Below are positions 25,375 through 33,764 of a DNA stretch of 64,000 nucleotides, in pieces (positions within the stretch are counted from its first letter, which is position 1; each line of letters starts with the position of its first letter). The DNA comes from Changshengia sp963803165 (GTDB lineage: Bacteria > Chloroflexota > Dormibacteria > Aeolococcales > Aeolococcaceae): positions 1-64,000 of the forward strand of contig CAWDLK010000003.1 of assembly GCA_963803165.1 (NCBI GenBank), given 5' to 3'. The notes below the pieces were generated by a model that saw nothing but the letters and a program-made list of their open reading frames with translations, made no database searches and had not been told where the DNA came from. A program made the position numbers and the translations under genes.

Positions 25375-26054
25375 CGCCGTCCCCCGCCGGATGCGACGCC
25401 GCCCGCAGCCGCCGCCTCCCGCGCCGCGACCGCGGCGAAGGCCTCACGGGCCGCGAGCACGAAGTCGCGGACACGACCCGGATCCTTGACGCCCGGGCTC
25501 GACTCCAGCCCGCTGCTGGCGTCGACCCCGTGGGGGCGCACCCTCACGATGGCGGCCGCCACCGTGTCGGGGTTCAGGCCCCCCGCCAGGATGATGCGGC
25601 GGTGGGCGGCGACCTCGGCGGCCACCGCCAAGTCGACCGGGAGGCCGGTGCCCCCGGGCAGAGCGCCCGCGGTGGGAGGTGCGCTGTCGAGCAGGACCAG
25701 GCAGTCCGGCCACCAGTCGAGGGTCAGCGCGTCCGCGGCGGCGGGCGGGTTGACCGCCCGGATCACAGCCACCTCGACCTCGCGGACGAAGCCGGGACCG
25801 ACCTCGCCGTGGACCTGCATCGCATCCAGCCGGTGGCGGCGGGTCAGCTCCATGGTGCGCTCCGCGCTCGGCTCGACCATCACCCCGACCAGGTCGGCGC
25901 GTCCGGCGAGGGCGTCGCGGACCAGGTCGACGGCGGCGCCCTCGACGTGGCGCGGGCTGCGCGGCTCGAAGACGACCCCCACCCAGTCGGCGCCCGCCTC
26001 GACCGCGCACTCCGCGATCTCGGGGGTGCGGACCCCGCAGACCTTGACGATCAC
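25371..26054 (-). CDS. trpF: Phosphoribosylanthranilate isomerase
   Basis: A 227-residue TIM-barrel enzyme of tryptophan synthesis. It begins VIVKVCGVRTPE with the catalytic cysteine in KVCG, has GVVFEPRSPRHV, DAMQVHGE, the catalytic aspartate in LLDSAPP, the LAGGLNPDTV phosphate loop and GVDASSGLESSPGVKD. The GTG start overlaps the trpC stop as GTGA. An alanine/glycine-rich tail of about 20 residues follows the barrel. Confidence 0.96.
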   Translation of the reverse strand: MIVKVCGVRTPEIAECAVEAGADWVGVVFEPRSPRHVEGAAVDLVRDALAGRADLVGVMVEPSAERTMELTRRHRLDAMQVHGEVGPGFVREVEVAVIRAVNPPAAADALTLDWWPDCLVLLDSAPPTAGALPGGTGLPVDLAVAAEVAAHRRIILAGGLNPDTVAAAIVRVRPHGVDASSGLESSPGVKDPGRVRDFVLAAREAFAAVAAREAAAAGGVASGGGRR

Positions 26055-26848
26055 GGCCACACCCCCTCTCGCGAGGCGGCGGCCACCAGCTCCGCGCAGA
26101 GGGCGCCGGGATCGGGATGGCGCATCAGGGCCTCTCCGACCAGCACCGCGTCGGCCCCCTCCCCCACCAGCCGGGTGACGTCCTCCGGGCTGCGCACCCC
26201 GGACTCGGCGACGCAGACCACCGGTTCGGGGAGCAGCCGGCGCAGGCGGGAGAAGGTGCCCAGGTCGGTGCGCAGGGTGCGCAGGTCGCGGTTGTTGATG
26301 CCGACGCACACCGCGCCGGCGGCGAGGGCGCGCTCCAGCTGGGGCTCGTCGTGGACCTCGACCAGCGCGTGGGCACCCGCCCTGGCGGTCGCCTCCAGGC
26401 ACTCCCCGAGGGCCTCCCCCTCCAGGACGGCCACGATCAGCAGCACCCAGTCCGCGCCGAGCACGCGGGACTCCGCGATCTGCACCGGGTCGACGGTGAA
26501 GTCCTTGCGGAGCAGCGGCACGGCGACGGCGGCTCGCACCGCCTCGAGGTCGGCCGGCGAACCCCCGAAGTCGGGGCCGTCGGTGAGCACCGAGATCCCG
26601 GCCGCGCCGGCCCGCGCGTAGGCGGCCGCGACCGCTCCCACCTCGAGGTCCTCCCGCAGCGCGCCGCCGCTCGGCGAGCGCCGCTTCAGCTCGGCGATCA
26701 CCCGGCCACCGCGCAGCAGCTCGAAGCCGGGGGCGGGAGGCAGGTGCTCCGCCGTGGCCCAGATGGCGCCCCGGCCGCACCGGATCTCCTCGGCCTCGCG
26801 CCGCTTGCGCTCGACGATCGGCCCGAGGGCCCCGAGATCCGCGGTCAC
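26051..26848 (-). CDS. trpC: Indole-3-glycerol phosphate synthase
   Basis: Closes the indole ring. The protein has IVERKRREAEEI, AELKRRSPSGG with the catalytic lysine, SVLTDGPDFGGS, LLRKDFTVDPVQI with the second lysine, LVEVHDE, GINNRDLRTLRTDL and AESGVRSPEDV. I place the start at the GTG at 26848 (265 residues); a GTG at 26884 is in frame and would add 12 residues (MPRPRLPAGTGR), but it lies inside the 3' arm of the inverted repeat that precedes the gene. Confidence 0.95.
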   Translation of the reverse strand: MTADLGALGPIVERKRREAEEIRCGRGAIWATAEHLPPAPGFELLRGGRVIAELKRRSPSGGALREDLEVGAVAAAYARAGAAGISVLTDGPDFGGSPADLEAVRAAVAVPLLRKDFTVDPVQIAESRVLGADWVLLIVAVLEGEALGECLEATARAGAHALVEVHDEPQLERALAAGAVCVGINNRDLRTLRTDLGTFSRLRRLLPEPVVCVAESGVRSPEDVTRLVGEGADAVLVGEALMRHPDPGALCAELVAAASREGVWP

Positions 26849-26877
26849 CCGACCGGTCCCTGCCGGGAGGCGGGGGC

Positions 26878-26989
26878 GAGGCACATCGTCTTCGGGGGGA
26901 CGCTCGTCCGACGCCTGCGGCGTCGGCGACTTGTGCTCGGCGCGATTGCAGCTCGCGCCTGCGCAAACCCCCCTTCGACGACGTGCCTC
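26878..26989 (-). other. Three-stem structured element in the trpG-trpC spacer
   Basis: The 118-nt trpG-trpC gap and the first bases after it form a nearly self-contained structure. Outer arms of 22 nt (26878-26899 and 26968-26989) are inverted copies matching at 18 of 22 positions. Inside are two perfect hairpins: GGCGCGA/TCGCGCC with a 7-nt loop, and CCGACGCC/GGCGTCGG with a GCA loop. All other junctions in this operon overlap or abut, so the gap is exceptional. It could be an RNA control element or processing site for trpC expression, or an inserted small mobile repeat; I cannot choose between these from one copy. Confidence 0.6.
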
Positions 26990-27002
26990 ACCTCCGCCCC
27001 TC

Positions 27003-27635
27003 TCACAGCCGCGATCCGAGCGGCGCGCCGGTCATCTCGAGGAAGTTCTCGAGGATGCGGTAACCGGCCTCGGTCCCGATCGACTCGGGGTGGAACTGGA
27101 CGCCGACCACGGGGTGGTCGCGGTGGCGCAGGCCCATGATCACGCCGTCGTCGGTCCGGGCGGTCACCTCCAGGGACGCGGGCAGGGTGGCCGGCTCGAC
27201 CACCAGCGAGTGGTACCGGGTGGCCGGGAAGGGATCGGGCACGCCGGCGAAGAGGCCGGCCCCGGCGTGGTGGATCTGGCTCACCTTGCCGTGCATCAGC
27301 GAGGGCGCGCGCACCACCCTGCCACCGTACGCCTCCCCGATGGCCTGGTGCCCCAGGCAGACCCCGAGGATGGGGATGGTCGCGCCGAGGCTCCGGATCA
27401 GCTCCACCGAGATCCCGGCGTCGGCGGGCGCCCTCGGGCCCGGGGAGACCACGATGGCGGCCGGACGGCGATCCCCGATGGCGGCCACGGTGGCGGTGTC
27501 GTTGCGCACCACCACGCAGCGCGCGCCCAGCTCGCCCAGCCGCTGCACCAGGTTGAAGGTGAAGGAGTCGTAGTTGTCGACAACCAGGACCGAATCTCCC
27601 AGGTCCCGCTCGGGCAGGAGGAACTCCTCGTTCAC
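27003..27635 (-). CDS. trpG: Anthranilate synthase glutamine amidotransferase subunit
   Basis: Class I glutaminase supplying ammonia to TrpE. In 210 residues it has VVDNYDSFTFNL, VSPGPRAPADAG, the nucleophile cysteine in GVCLGHQAIG and the His/Glu pair of VGVQFHPESIGTEAG. The GTG start follows the trpE stop directly (TGAGTG). The last residues precede the unusual spacer before trpC. In some bacteria this subunit also serves para-aminobenzoate synthase; no pabB-like gene is present here. Confidence 0.96.
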   Translation of the reverse strand: MNEEFLLPERDLGDSVLVVDNYDSFTFNLVQRLGELGARCVVVRNDTATVAAIGDRRPAAIVVSPGPRAPADAGISVELIRSLGATIPILGVCLGHQAIGEAYGGRVVRAPSLMHGKVSQIHHAGAGLFAGVPDPFPATRYHSLVVEPATLPASLEVTARTDDGVIMGLRHRDHPVVGVQFHPESIGTEAGYRILENFLEMTGAPLGSRL

Positions 27636-29159
27636 TCAGAGCTCCTCGCCGGCGCCGGCCGGCGAACGCGCCGCCTCCGCCGCCATGGCCAGGGCGCGCA
27701 GCTTGTTGTCGATCTCGCGAGCCTCCTCGGCCGGATCGGAGTTGGCGACGATCCCGGCGGCGGCCTGGAGATGGAGGCGGCCGGCGCGGATCACCGCGGT
27801 GCGGAGGGCGATCGCCGTGTCCAGGGTCCCCCGGAAGTCGAGGTAGCCCACCGCGCCGGCGTAGACGCCGCGGACCTCCGGCTCCAGCTCGGCGATGATC
27901 TCCATGGCCCGCACCTTGGGGGCGCCGGTCACGGTCCCCGCCGGGAAGCAGGCCCGGAGGGCGTCCACCGCGGAGAGACCGGGGCGCAGCCGCCCCTGGA
28001 TCGAGGTCTCCAGGTGCATGACGTGGCCGTACCGGCGCACCGCGGCGTAATCGCTGACCGCCACGCTGCCGATCTCGCAGACCCTGCCCACGTCGTTGCG
28101 GCCGAGGTCGACCAGCATCAGGTGCTCGGCCTGCTCCTTGGCGCTCTCGTGCAGCTCGCGCTCCATGGCCGCGTCGTCCTCCGGCGTCCGGCCCCTGCGG
28201 CGGGTGCCGGCGATGGGGTGGTAGTCGACGCGGCCGCCGGCGGTCACCCGCACCAGCATCTCGGGGCTGGTGCCGGCCAGGACGCAGTCGTCGGTGCGGA
28301 GGTAGAAGAGGTACGGGCTCGGGTTGACCGCCCGGAGCGCCGCGTAGAGGCGCAGCGGCGGCACCGGGAAGTCGAAGCTGAAGCGCCGCGAGACCTGCAC
28401 CTGGAAGATGTCCCCGGCGGCGATGTACTCCAGGCACCGCGCGACCGCCGCCATGAAGCCCTCGCGGCTCAGGTTGGCGGCGTCGTCCGGGAGGGGCGCC
28501 GGGGTGGAGGGGCTGACCGTCACCGAGGGCGCCCGGGCGGCGGCCAGCCTCTCCGCCATGGCCTCGAGGCGCCGGGCGCCGGCCGCATGGGCCGCCCCGA
28601 GGTCGACGTCGGTGGGGATGTGGGTGACGAGGTGCACCAGCTCCCGCTCCCGGTCGAGCACGGTGCACGAGAGGCAGCGTCCCCACCACGCGTCGGGGAG
28701 GTCGAGGGGGTCGCCCGGGGGACGGTCGACCCGCTCGAAGCTGGTCACCGCCTCGTAGGAGAGGTGTCCGACCGAGCCCCCGACGAAGGGGACGTCGAGA
28801 TCGCCGGGGAGAGCGACCCGGGGGCCCGTGGTGAAATCCTGCAGCGCCCGCAGCGGATCGGCGCAGGGCACCGGGGCGGCCGGCTCGCCCTCGCCGAGGC
28901 GGGTCAGCCGGCCTCGCCGCACCCGGAAGCGCTCCGGGCCGGCGAGCCCCGCGAAGGTGAACCGGGCGAACTCACCCTCCCCGCTGGCGGACTCGAAGAG
29001 GAAGGCTCCCGGGCGGTCTCCGACCGCGGCGAGCATCCGCGGACCGGTCATCTCGCGAGCGGGGATGCTGCGCACCAGCGCCACCAGCTCGTGGTCCCGT
29101 GCCAGCTCCCGGCTCTCGGCGAGCCCGGGACGGACCTCGGGTGGCGGCGGAGCGCTCAG
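27636..29159 (-). CDS. trpE: Anthranilate synthase component I
   Basis: Chorismate-using catalytic subunit. The C-terminal chorismate-binding domain is unmistakable: FQVQVSRRF, PIAGTRRRGRTPEDD, VDLGRNDVGRV, HLETSIQGRL and CFPAGTVTGAPKVRAMEII. The N-terminal half carries the expected VALVRSIPAREM and FLFESASGEGEFARF. No ATG is suitably placed. A CTG at 29159 would give 507 residues, normal for TrpE, and overlaps the upstream stop as CTGA, like the GTGA/ATGA joints elsewhere in this operon. The next in-frame alternative is a GTG at 29084, which would cut into the conserved N-terminus. Confidence 0.93.
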   Translation of the reverse strand: MSAPPPPEVRPGLAESRELARDHELVALVRSIPAREMTGPRMLAAVGDRPGAFLFESASGEGEFARFTFAGLAGPERFRVRRGRLTRLGEGEPAAPVPCADPLRALQDFTTGPRVALPGDLDVPFVGGSVGHLSYEAVTSFERVDRPPGDPLDLPDAWWGRCLSCTVLDRERELVHLVTHIPTDVDLGAAHAAGARRLEAMAERLAAARAPSVTVSPSTPAPLPDDAANLSREGFMAAVARCLEYIAAGDIFQVQVSRRFSFDFPVPPLRLYAALRAVNPSPYLFYLRTDDCVLAGTSPEMLVRVTAGGRVDYHPIAGTRRRGRTPEDDAAMERELHESAKEQAEHLMLVDLGRNDVGRVCEIGSVAVSDYAAVRRYGHVMHLETSIQGRLRPGLSAVDALRACFPAGTVTGAPKVRAMEIIAELEPEVRGVYAGAVGYLDFRGTLDTAIALRTAVIRAGRLHLQAAAGIVANSDPAEEAREIDNKLRALAMAAEAARSPAGAGEEL

Positions 29160-30373
29160 CTGGCCACCGCCGCGTGCGGGCCGGACGGGTCGGGAGGCGT
29201 GGTGGCGAGGAGCCCGGCGATCCGCTCGATGCCCCTCTCCAGGTTGGGGACGCTGTTGGCGTAGCTGAGCCGCAGGTAGCCACGGCCGCCCCGCCCGAAG
29301 GCGGAGCCGGCGAGCACCGCGACCCCCGCCTGCGTGAGCAGCGCCTGCTGCAGCGCCCCCTCGTTCCAGCCGGTCTCCTCGATGTTGGGGAAGACGTAGA
29401 AGGCGCCCGCCGGGCGGTGGCAGCGGACCCCGGGAATGGCGTTGAGCCCGTCGACGACGACGTCGCGTCGCTCGGTGAACTCGGCCATCATGGTCGCCAC
29501 CGCCGCGTCGGAGGCCGCGCCCTCGAAGGCCTCCACCGCCGCCCACTGGGTGAAGGCGGCGGCGCACGAGGAGGTGTTGATCATCAGGGTGTCCATGCGC
29601 TGGGCCAGCTCCGCCGGCATCGCCCCGTAGCCGAGCCGCCAGCCGCACATCGCCCAGGCCTTGGAGAGGCCGTCCATCAGGATGCAGCGCTCGGCCATCC
29701 CCTCGATCGAGTAGAGCGAGACGTGCCCCCCCTCGTAGATCAACCGCGAGTAGATCTCGTCGCTCACCACGAAGAGGTCGTGCTCGATGGCAACCGCCGC
29801 GATCGCCTCGCAGTCGGCCCGGGTGAGCACCCCTCCGGTGGGATTGGCGGGGGAGTTGACGATCAGCCCCCGGGTGCGATCGGTGACCAGGCCGCGCAGC
29901 TCCCCGACGTCGAGACGGAAGTCGTTGCGCTCGCGGATCGGCACCGACACCGGGGTGGCGCCCACGAAGTCGACCAGGGAGCTGTAGATCGGGTACCCGG
30001 GGTCGGGGATGAGCACCTCGTCACCGGGTTCGACCAGGGAGAGCAGGGCGAAGTAGAGGATGTTCTTGCTGCCGGGCACCAGCACGATCTGCTCGGCGCC
30101 GGTGGCGACCCCGGTCCGGCGCGTCACGTAGCGGGCGGTCGCCTCGCGCACCTCCCAGATGCCGCTGGCCGGTGTGTAGTGGGTGGCGCCGCCGCGGAGC
30201 GCCGCGATCGCGGCCTCGGAGATGTTGTCCGGAGTGGCGAAGTCGGGCTCGCCGATCTCCAGGTGCACCACGTCCCGCCCCACCGCCTCCAGCCGACGGG
30301 CCTGGGCGAGGGTCTCGAAGGCGGACTCGGTGCCGAGCCGGGACATCCGGCCGGCGATGCGCAGCCCGCTCAC
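29156..30373 (-). CDS. PLP-dependent aminotransferase, class I/II
   Basis: A 405-residue fold-type I aminotransferase of the aspartate/aromatic group: LEIGEPDFATPDNI, YTPASGIWEVREA, NSPANPTGGVL, VSDEIYSRLIYEG, the PLP lysine in LMDGLSKAWAMCGWRLGY and the carboxylate-binding arginine in YLRLSYANS. Substrate cannot be fixed; its place between acyP and trpE allows an aromatic amino acid or prephenate role, but that is inference. The GTG start overlaps the acyP stop as GTGA. Confidence 0.92.
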   Translation of the reverse strand: MSGLRIAGRMSRLGTESAFETLAQARRLEAVGRDVVHLEIGEPDFATPDNISEAAIAALRGGATHYTPASGIWEVREATARYVTRRTGVATGAEQIVLVPGSKNILYFALLSLVEPGDEVLIPDPGYPIYSSLVDFVGATPVSVPIRERNDFRLDVGELRGLVTDRTRGLIVNSPANPTGGVLTRADCEAIAAVAIEHDLFVVSDEIYSRLIYEGGHVSLYSIEGMAERCILMDGLSKAWAMCGWRLGYGAMPAELAQRMDTLMINTSSCAAAFTQWAAVEAFEGAASDAAVATMMAEFTERRDVVVDGLNAIPGVRCHRPAGAFYVFPNIEETGWNEGALQQALLTQAGVAVLAGSAFGRGGRGYLRLSYANSVPNLERGIERIAGLLATTPPDPSGPHAAVAS

Positions 30374-30651
30374 GCGCTCACGTGCATCGGGGGGAGGTCG
30401 CCGCGCGCCGGCTGCTCCACCACCTCGACGGCGTCCACCCGCGCAGAGTTGGGCCCCTCGCGGAGGGAGTCGACCAGCCTCTCCACCTGGTCGCGGGGGC
30501 CCTCGACAACGCACTCCACGCTCCCGTCGGGCCGGTTGGCGACCGTCCCGCGGATCTCCAGGTCCCAGGCGCGATCGAGGACGAAGGCGCGGAAGCCGAC
30601 CATCTGGACGCGCCCGCGCACCGTCGCATGGACCCGAATCTCGTCCGCCAC
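30370..30651 (-). CDS. acyP: Acylphosphatase
   Basis: A 93-residue ferredoxin-fold enzyme hydrolysing acyl phosphates. It shows GRVQMVGFRAFV with the catalytic arginine and GTVANRPDGSVECVVEGP with the catalytic asparagine. It is the first gene of the long trp operon. The GTG start has GATAAT 6 nt upstream and no ribosome-binding site. Confidence 0.93.
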   Translation of the reverse strand: MADEIRVHATVRGRVQMVGFRAFVLDRAWDLEIRGTVANRPDGSVECVVEGPRDQVERLVDSLREGPNSARVDAVEVVEQPARGDLPPMHVSA

Positions 30652-30657
30652 CGCCCG

Positions 30658-30663
30658 ATTATC
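30658..30663 (-). promoter_or_regulatory. -10 box GATAAT, likely promoter of the acyP-trp-aroA operon
   Basis: GATAAT ends 6 nt before the acyP GTG. If used, one leaderless start would drive about ten genes. No leader-peptide attenuator with tryptophan codons is visible upstream. Confidence 0.5.
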
Positions 30664-30819
30664 CCGAAAGGGGCGCGGTCATCGCCTCGCTCCACGGGAA
30701 CCCGGCTCCGGCTCGTGAAGGGACGCCGGCGCCGCTCCAGGCCGGCGGCGACTCCGCGCGAAGCGCCGCCGCGAGCAGACTACCGCCGGCGGCCACCCAT
30801 CTCCCAGGAGCGGTCAACC

Positions 30820-31650
30820 ATGACGAACGGAGCACTCAGCGAGGACGGGCGGTCTCTCGCCCTGGCCGACGGCAACCACATCCCGCTGCTCGGCCTCGGG
30901 GTCTGGCAGGTGGCCAACGGCCCGGCTTGCGTCGATGCGGTGCGCTGGGCGCTGGAGCTCGGCTACCGCCACATCGACACCGCCCAGGCGTACCGCAACG
31001 AGGAGAGCGTCGGCGCGGGGTTCCGCGCCAGCGGGGTGCCGCGCCAGGACGTCTTCATCACCACCAAGTTCTACCCCGGCAACCGGGACCCGGTCGCCGC
31101 CCTCGAGCAGAGCCTGCGCCGCCTCGGCGTCGACCAGGTGGACCTCTACATCATCCACTGGCCGCAGGGCGGCGCCACCTGGGCGTGGCCGGGGATGGAG
31201 CGCGCCCGCGACCTGGGCTACGCGCGCTCGGTGGGGGTCTCCAACTTCAGCGCGGCCGAGCTCGCCGAGGTGGTCGCCGCGGGGAGCGTGCGGCCCGCGG
31301 TGGACCAGGTGCAGTTCAGCGCGGTGGAGCACCGGCGGGCGCTCCTCGAGGCCTGCCGGGCCCAGGAGGTCGCGCTCGAGGCGTACAGCCCCCTGGGAAC
31401 CGGCCACCACCTCGGCGACGCGACGGTCCGCCGGATCGCCAAGGCCCTCGGCCGCACCCCCGCCCAGGTCCTGCTGCGCTGGTGCGTCCAGCGGGGCATC
31501 CCGGTCATCCCGAAGTCCACCCATCGCGACCGCATCGCCGAGAACGCCGACATCTTCGGCTTCCAGCTCTCCGACCAGGAGATGGCGGAGCTCGACGCCC
31601 TGGACCGGACCGGGGGCACCGACCGCGCCCTCGAGCACGGCTGGTGGTGA
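30820..31650 (+). CDS. Aldo/keto reductase
   Basis: A 276-residue NADPH-dependent reductase of the AKR5-like group. The catalytic tetrad is visible: Asp and Tyr in HIDTAQAYRNE, Lys in FITTKFYPG and His in YIIHWPQGG. The cofactor phosphate-binding IPVIPKSTHRDRI is also present. Physiological substrate unknown. The ATG at 30820 has an AGGAG sequence about 9 nt upstream; it is divergent from acyP and convergent with the diiron protein gene. Confidence 0.92.
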   Translation: MTNGALSEDGRSLALADGNHIPLLGLGVWQVANGPACVDAVRWALELGYRHIDTAQAYRNEESVGAGFRASGVPRQDVFITTKFYPGNRDPVAALEQSLRRLGVDQVDLYIIHWPQGGATWAWPGMERARDLGYARSVGVSNFSAAELAEVVAAGSVRPAVDQVQFSAVEHRRALLEACRAQEVALEAYSPLGTGHHLGDATVRRIAKALGRTPAQVLLRWCVQRGIPVIPKSTHRDRIAENADIFGFQLSDQEMAELDALDRTGGTDRALEHGWW

Positions 31651-31663
31651 GGCCTCCCGGAGG

Positions 31664-32491
31664 CTAGGCCGCCGCCCCCTCCAGCACCCGGATGTGGGTG
31701 AGCAACGCTCGGGTCGAGGCGAGCTTGACGCCCGCCAGCTCCGACATCAGGGCGAGGATGCGGCGCTGCACCGGGGCCTCATGGTCGCGCCCGGGAAGGT
31801 AGGCGTTGAGCATGCGGCGCAGGTAGTGGGGGTCCTCGAGCAGGGAGACCACCGAGGGCTCGGTGATGGTGGTCGGATGCTTGGGGCTGTCGTTGCTGGT
31901 GCGGATCATCCAGAGCGCCATGCGCAGGACGGCGGGGAGGACCTCCGGCTTGTTGTGCACCGCCTTGCGCAGGTACTTGGCGTAGGCGGCGCCGTGACGC
32001 AGCTCGTCGGCGGCCAGCACCTTGAAGATCTGGCCCAGCACCGGCTCCGGCGCGTTGGCGCTGAAGGCCGTGTACCAGTGGGCGAGGCGCTGCTCGCCGC
32101 AGAAGTGCATGGTGAGGGTCTCGATCGCCGGTCCCTCGTCGAAGGTGAGCCGGAGCCGGGGCAGCTCGGCCTCCTCGATCACCTCGCCGACCCGCTCCAG
32201 GTACTTGCGCAGCACGAGGTGGTGCTTCATCTCCTCGTAGAACCAGACCGAGATGAAGCTGCAGAAGTCGATGTCGGCGTAGAAGTCGCGGAGGAACATC
32301 TCGGTCGCGTAGAGCGCCGAGAGCTCGGTGAGGCAGACCTCGCGGACGTCGAAGATCCACTGCGGGGTGAGCTTGGCCGGCTCGATGGCGTCCCAGTCGA
32401 TGTCGCGGCTGAGGTTCCAGCGGGCTCGCTCGAGATTGACGAAGAGCTCGTCGTAGAGCACGATCCGATTCTCCTGGTGCAGAATGGCCAA
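31664..32491 (-). CDS. Ferritin-like diiron protein, acyl-ACP desaturase-related
   Basis: A ~275-residue four-helix-bundle protein with a full set of diiron ligands: E in LTELSALYATEM, ExxH in YEEMKHH, E in CGEQRLAHWY and ExxH in ADELRHG. The pattern resembles the acyl-ACP desaturase/R2-like branch, but the function (oxidase, oxygenase or desaturase) is not known. No ATG fits; a TTG at 32491 preceded by GGCGGA is my best start. It is divergent from a PucR-type regulator that shares the promoter region, so it is probably the regulator's target. A degenerate copy lies at 33765. Confidence 0.8.
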   Translation of the reverse strand: MAILHQENRIVLYDELFVNLERARWNLSRDIDWDAIEPAKLTPQWIFDVREVCLTELSALYATEMFLRDFYADIDFCSFISVWFYEEMKHHLVLRKYLERVGEVIEEAELPRLRLTFDEGPAIETLTMHFCGEQRLAHWYTAFSANAPEPVLGQIFKVLAADELRHGAAYAKYLRKAVHNKPEVLPAVLRMALWMIRTSNDSPKHPTTITEPSVVSLLEDPHYLRRMLNAYLPGRDHEAPVQRRILALMSELAGVKLASTRALLTHIRVLEGAAA

Positions 32492-32545
32492 AGCATCCGC
32501 CGTCAGGGCGGTGCGCGGCCCATGTTTTTGTGTAGGGCGAACAAT
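32486..32545. promoter_or_regulatory. Divergent control region with 16-nt block GGCCAAAGCATCCGCC
   Basis: The block at 32486-32501 covers the start of the diiron gene and is separated by exactly 44 nt from the PucR ATG. The same block, the same 44-nt spacing and a matching TTTGT recur at 34237-34296. It is a candidate operator for the divergent PucR regulator. Confidence 0.45.
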
Positions 32546-33754
32546 ATGGCCACAGTATCCAAACCGCGAGCCGCGGTCTTGGTCGAATCGGCCAGTCTCC
32601 CCCCGGCGGTGACCGCCCGGCTGCTCGCCGACGCCGACGCCATCGCCGGGCGGATGGCCCGCCGGATCGCCTCCGAGATCCGCCTCCCCGGCCACTTCAA
32701 CACCCTCGGCTACTACCGCTCGATCGTCTCGGCCTGCCGGGACGCCCTGCGGGTGCTGGTCCGGCGCCTCCACGACGGCCGCGGTCCCCGGGCGGGCGAC
32801 CTCGACCGGCTGGCCCAGACCGGTGCGGTCCAGGCCGACCTCGGCCTCCCCTTCGACGTGCTCCTCTCGGCCTACCGGGTCGCCGCCAAGGTGGTCTGGG
32901 AGGAGGTGGTGGGCACCGTCGCCCGCGAGCACGAGATGCCCTCGGCGACCCTGATCGCGCTGGCCTCCCAGATCATCGAGTACCTCGACGAGATCTCCGC
33001 GGCGGTGGGCGCCGCCTACCTGGAGCGCCGCGAGCGGCTGCTGAGGCGGCGCGACCAGGAGCGCGATCGGGTCCTCCACCGCCTCCTCGCCGGCGACGTC
33101 TCGGCCGAGCTGCGGGTGGCCGCCGCCGCCTGCGAGCTGGACCTCACCCCCCCGTACCGGGTGCTCGCCTGCTCCTGGCCCGGTGACCAGGACCAGCTCG
33201 CCGAGCTGGTGCAGCGGCCGCTCCGCGCGCTCGCCGTGTCGGCATCCGAGGACACCTGGACACTCCTCCTCGACCCGCGCACCGACCCCCTCCCCACCTG
33301 CCGCGCCGCCACCCAGGCCAACCCCGGGGCGGTGTTTGGCTTCGGACCGGTGGCGGACCGCCTGGCGGACGTCGCCGAGGCCGCCCACCGCGCCCAGCGC
33401 GCCCTCGAGGTGGGGCGGCGCCTCGACCCGGAGCGGACGGTCCACGACGACGCCGAGCTGGGCGTCTTCGGCGTCCTCGACACCGATCCGGAGGCGGTCC
33501 GGCGATTCGTCGCCACCATCCTCGGCCCGCTGTCCGCGGCCGGGGCGGACCGGCGCGGAGAGCTGCACGACACCCTGGAGGCGGTGCTCTCCACCTCCGG
33601 TCTCGGCGACGCGGCGGCCAAGCTCGGGCTCCACCGGCACACCGTCGTGTACCGCCTCCAGCGCATCCGCGACCGCGGCCTGGACATCGACGACCCCTCC
33701 CGCCGCCACCTGCTCTGGCTGGCCCTCCGGGCGCGCCGGCTGCTCCCCGCCTGA
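32546..33754 (+). CDS. PucR/CdaR-family transcriptional regulator
   Basis: A 402-residue regulator. Residues ~20-165 form a helical RsbRD-like sensor domain, followed by a GGDEF-like/CdaR middle region (~180-320) and a C-terminal PucR helix-turn-helix (~345-398: TLEAVLSTSGLGDAAAKLGL then HRHTVVYRLQRI). The ligand is unknown. It is transcribed away from the diiron protein gene and probably controls it. The ATG at 32546 has no Shine-Dalgarno sequence. Its first codons are also found in degenerate form at 34297. Confidence 0.9.
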   Translation: MATVSKPRAAVLVESASLPPAVTARLLADADAIAGRMARRIASEIRLPGHFNTLGYYRSIVSACRDALRVLVRRLHDGRGPRAGDLDRLAQTGAVQADLGLPFDVLLSAYRVAAKVVWEEVVGTVAREHEMPSATLIALASQIIEYLDEISAAVGAAYLERRERLLRRRDQERDRVLHRLLAGDVSAELRVAAAACELDLTPPYRVLACSWPGDQDQLAELVQRPLRALAVSASEDTWTLLLDPRTDPLPTCRAATQANPGAVFGFGPVADRLADVAEAAHRAQRALEVGRRLDPERTVHDDAELGVFGVLDTDPEAVRRFVATILGPLSAAGADRRGELHDTLEAVLSTSGLGDAAAKLGLHRHTVVYRLQRIRDRGLDIDDPSRRHLLWLALRARRLLPA

Positions 33755-33764
33755 GCGGCCCCGG

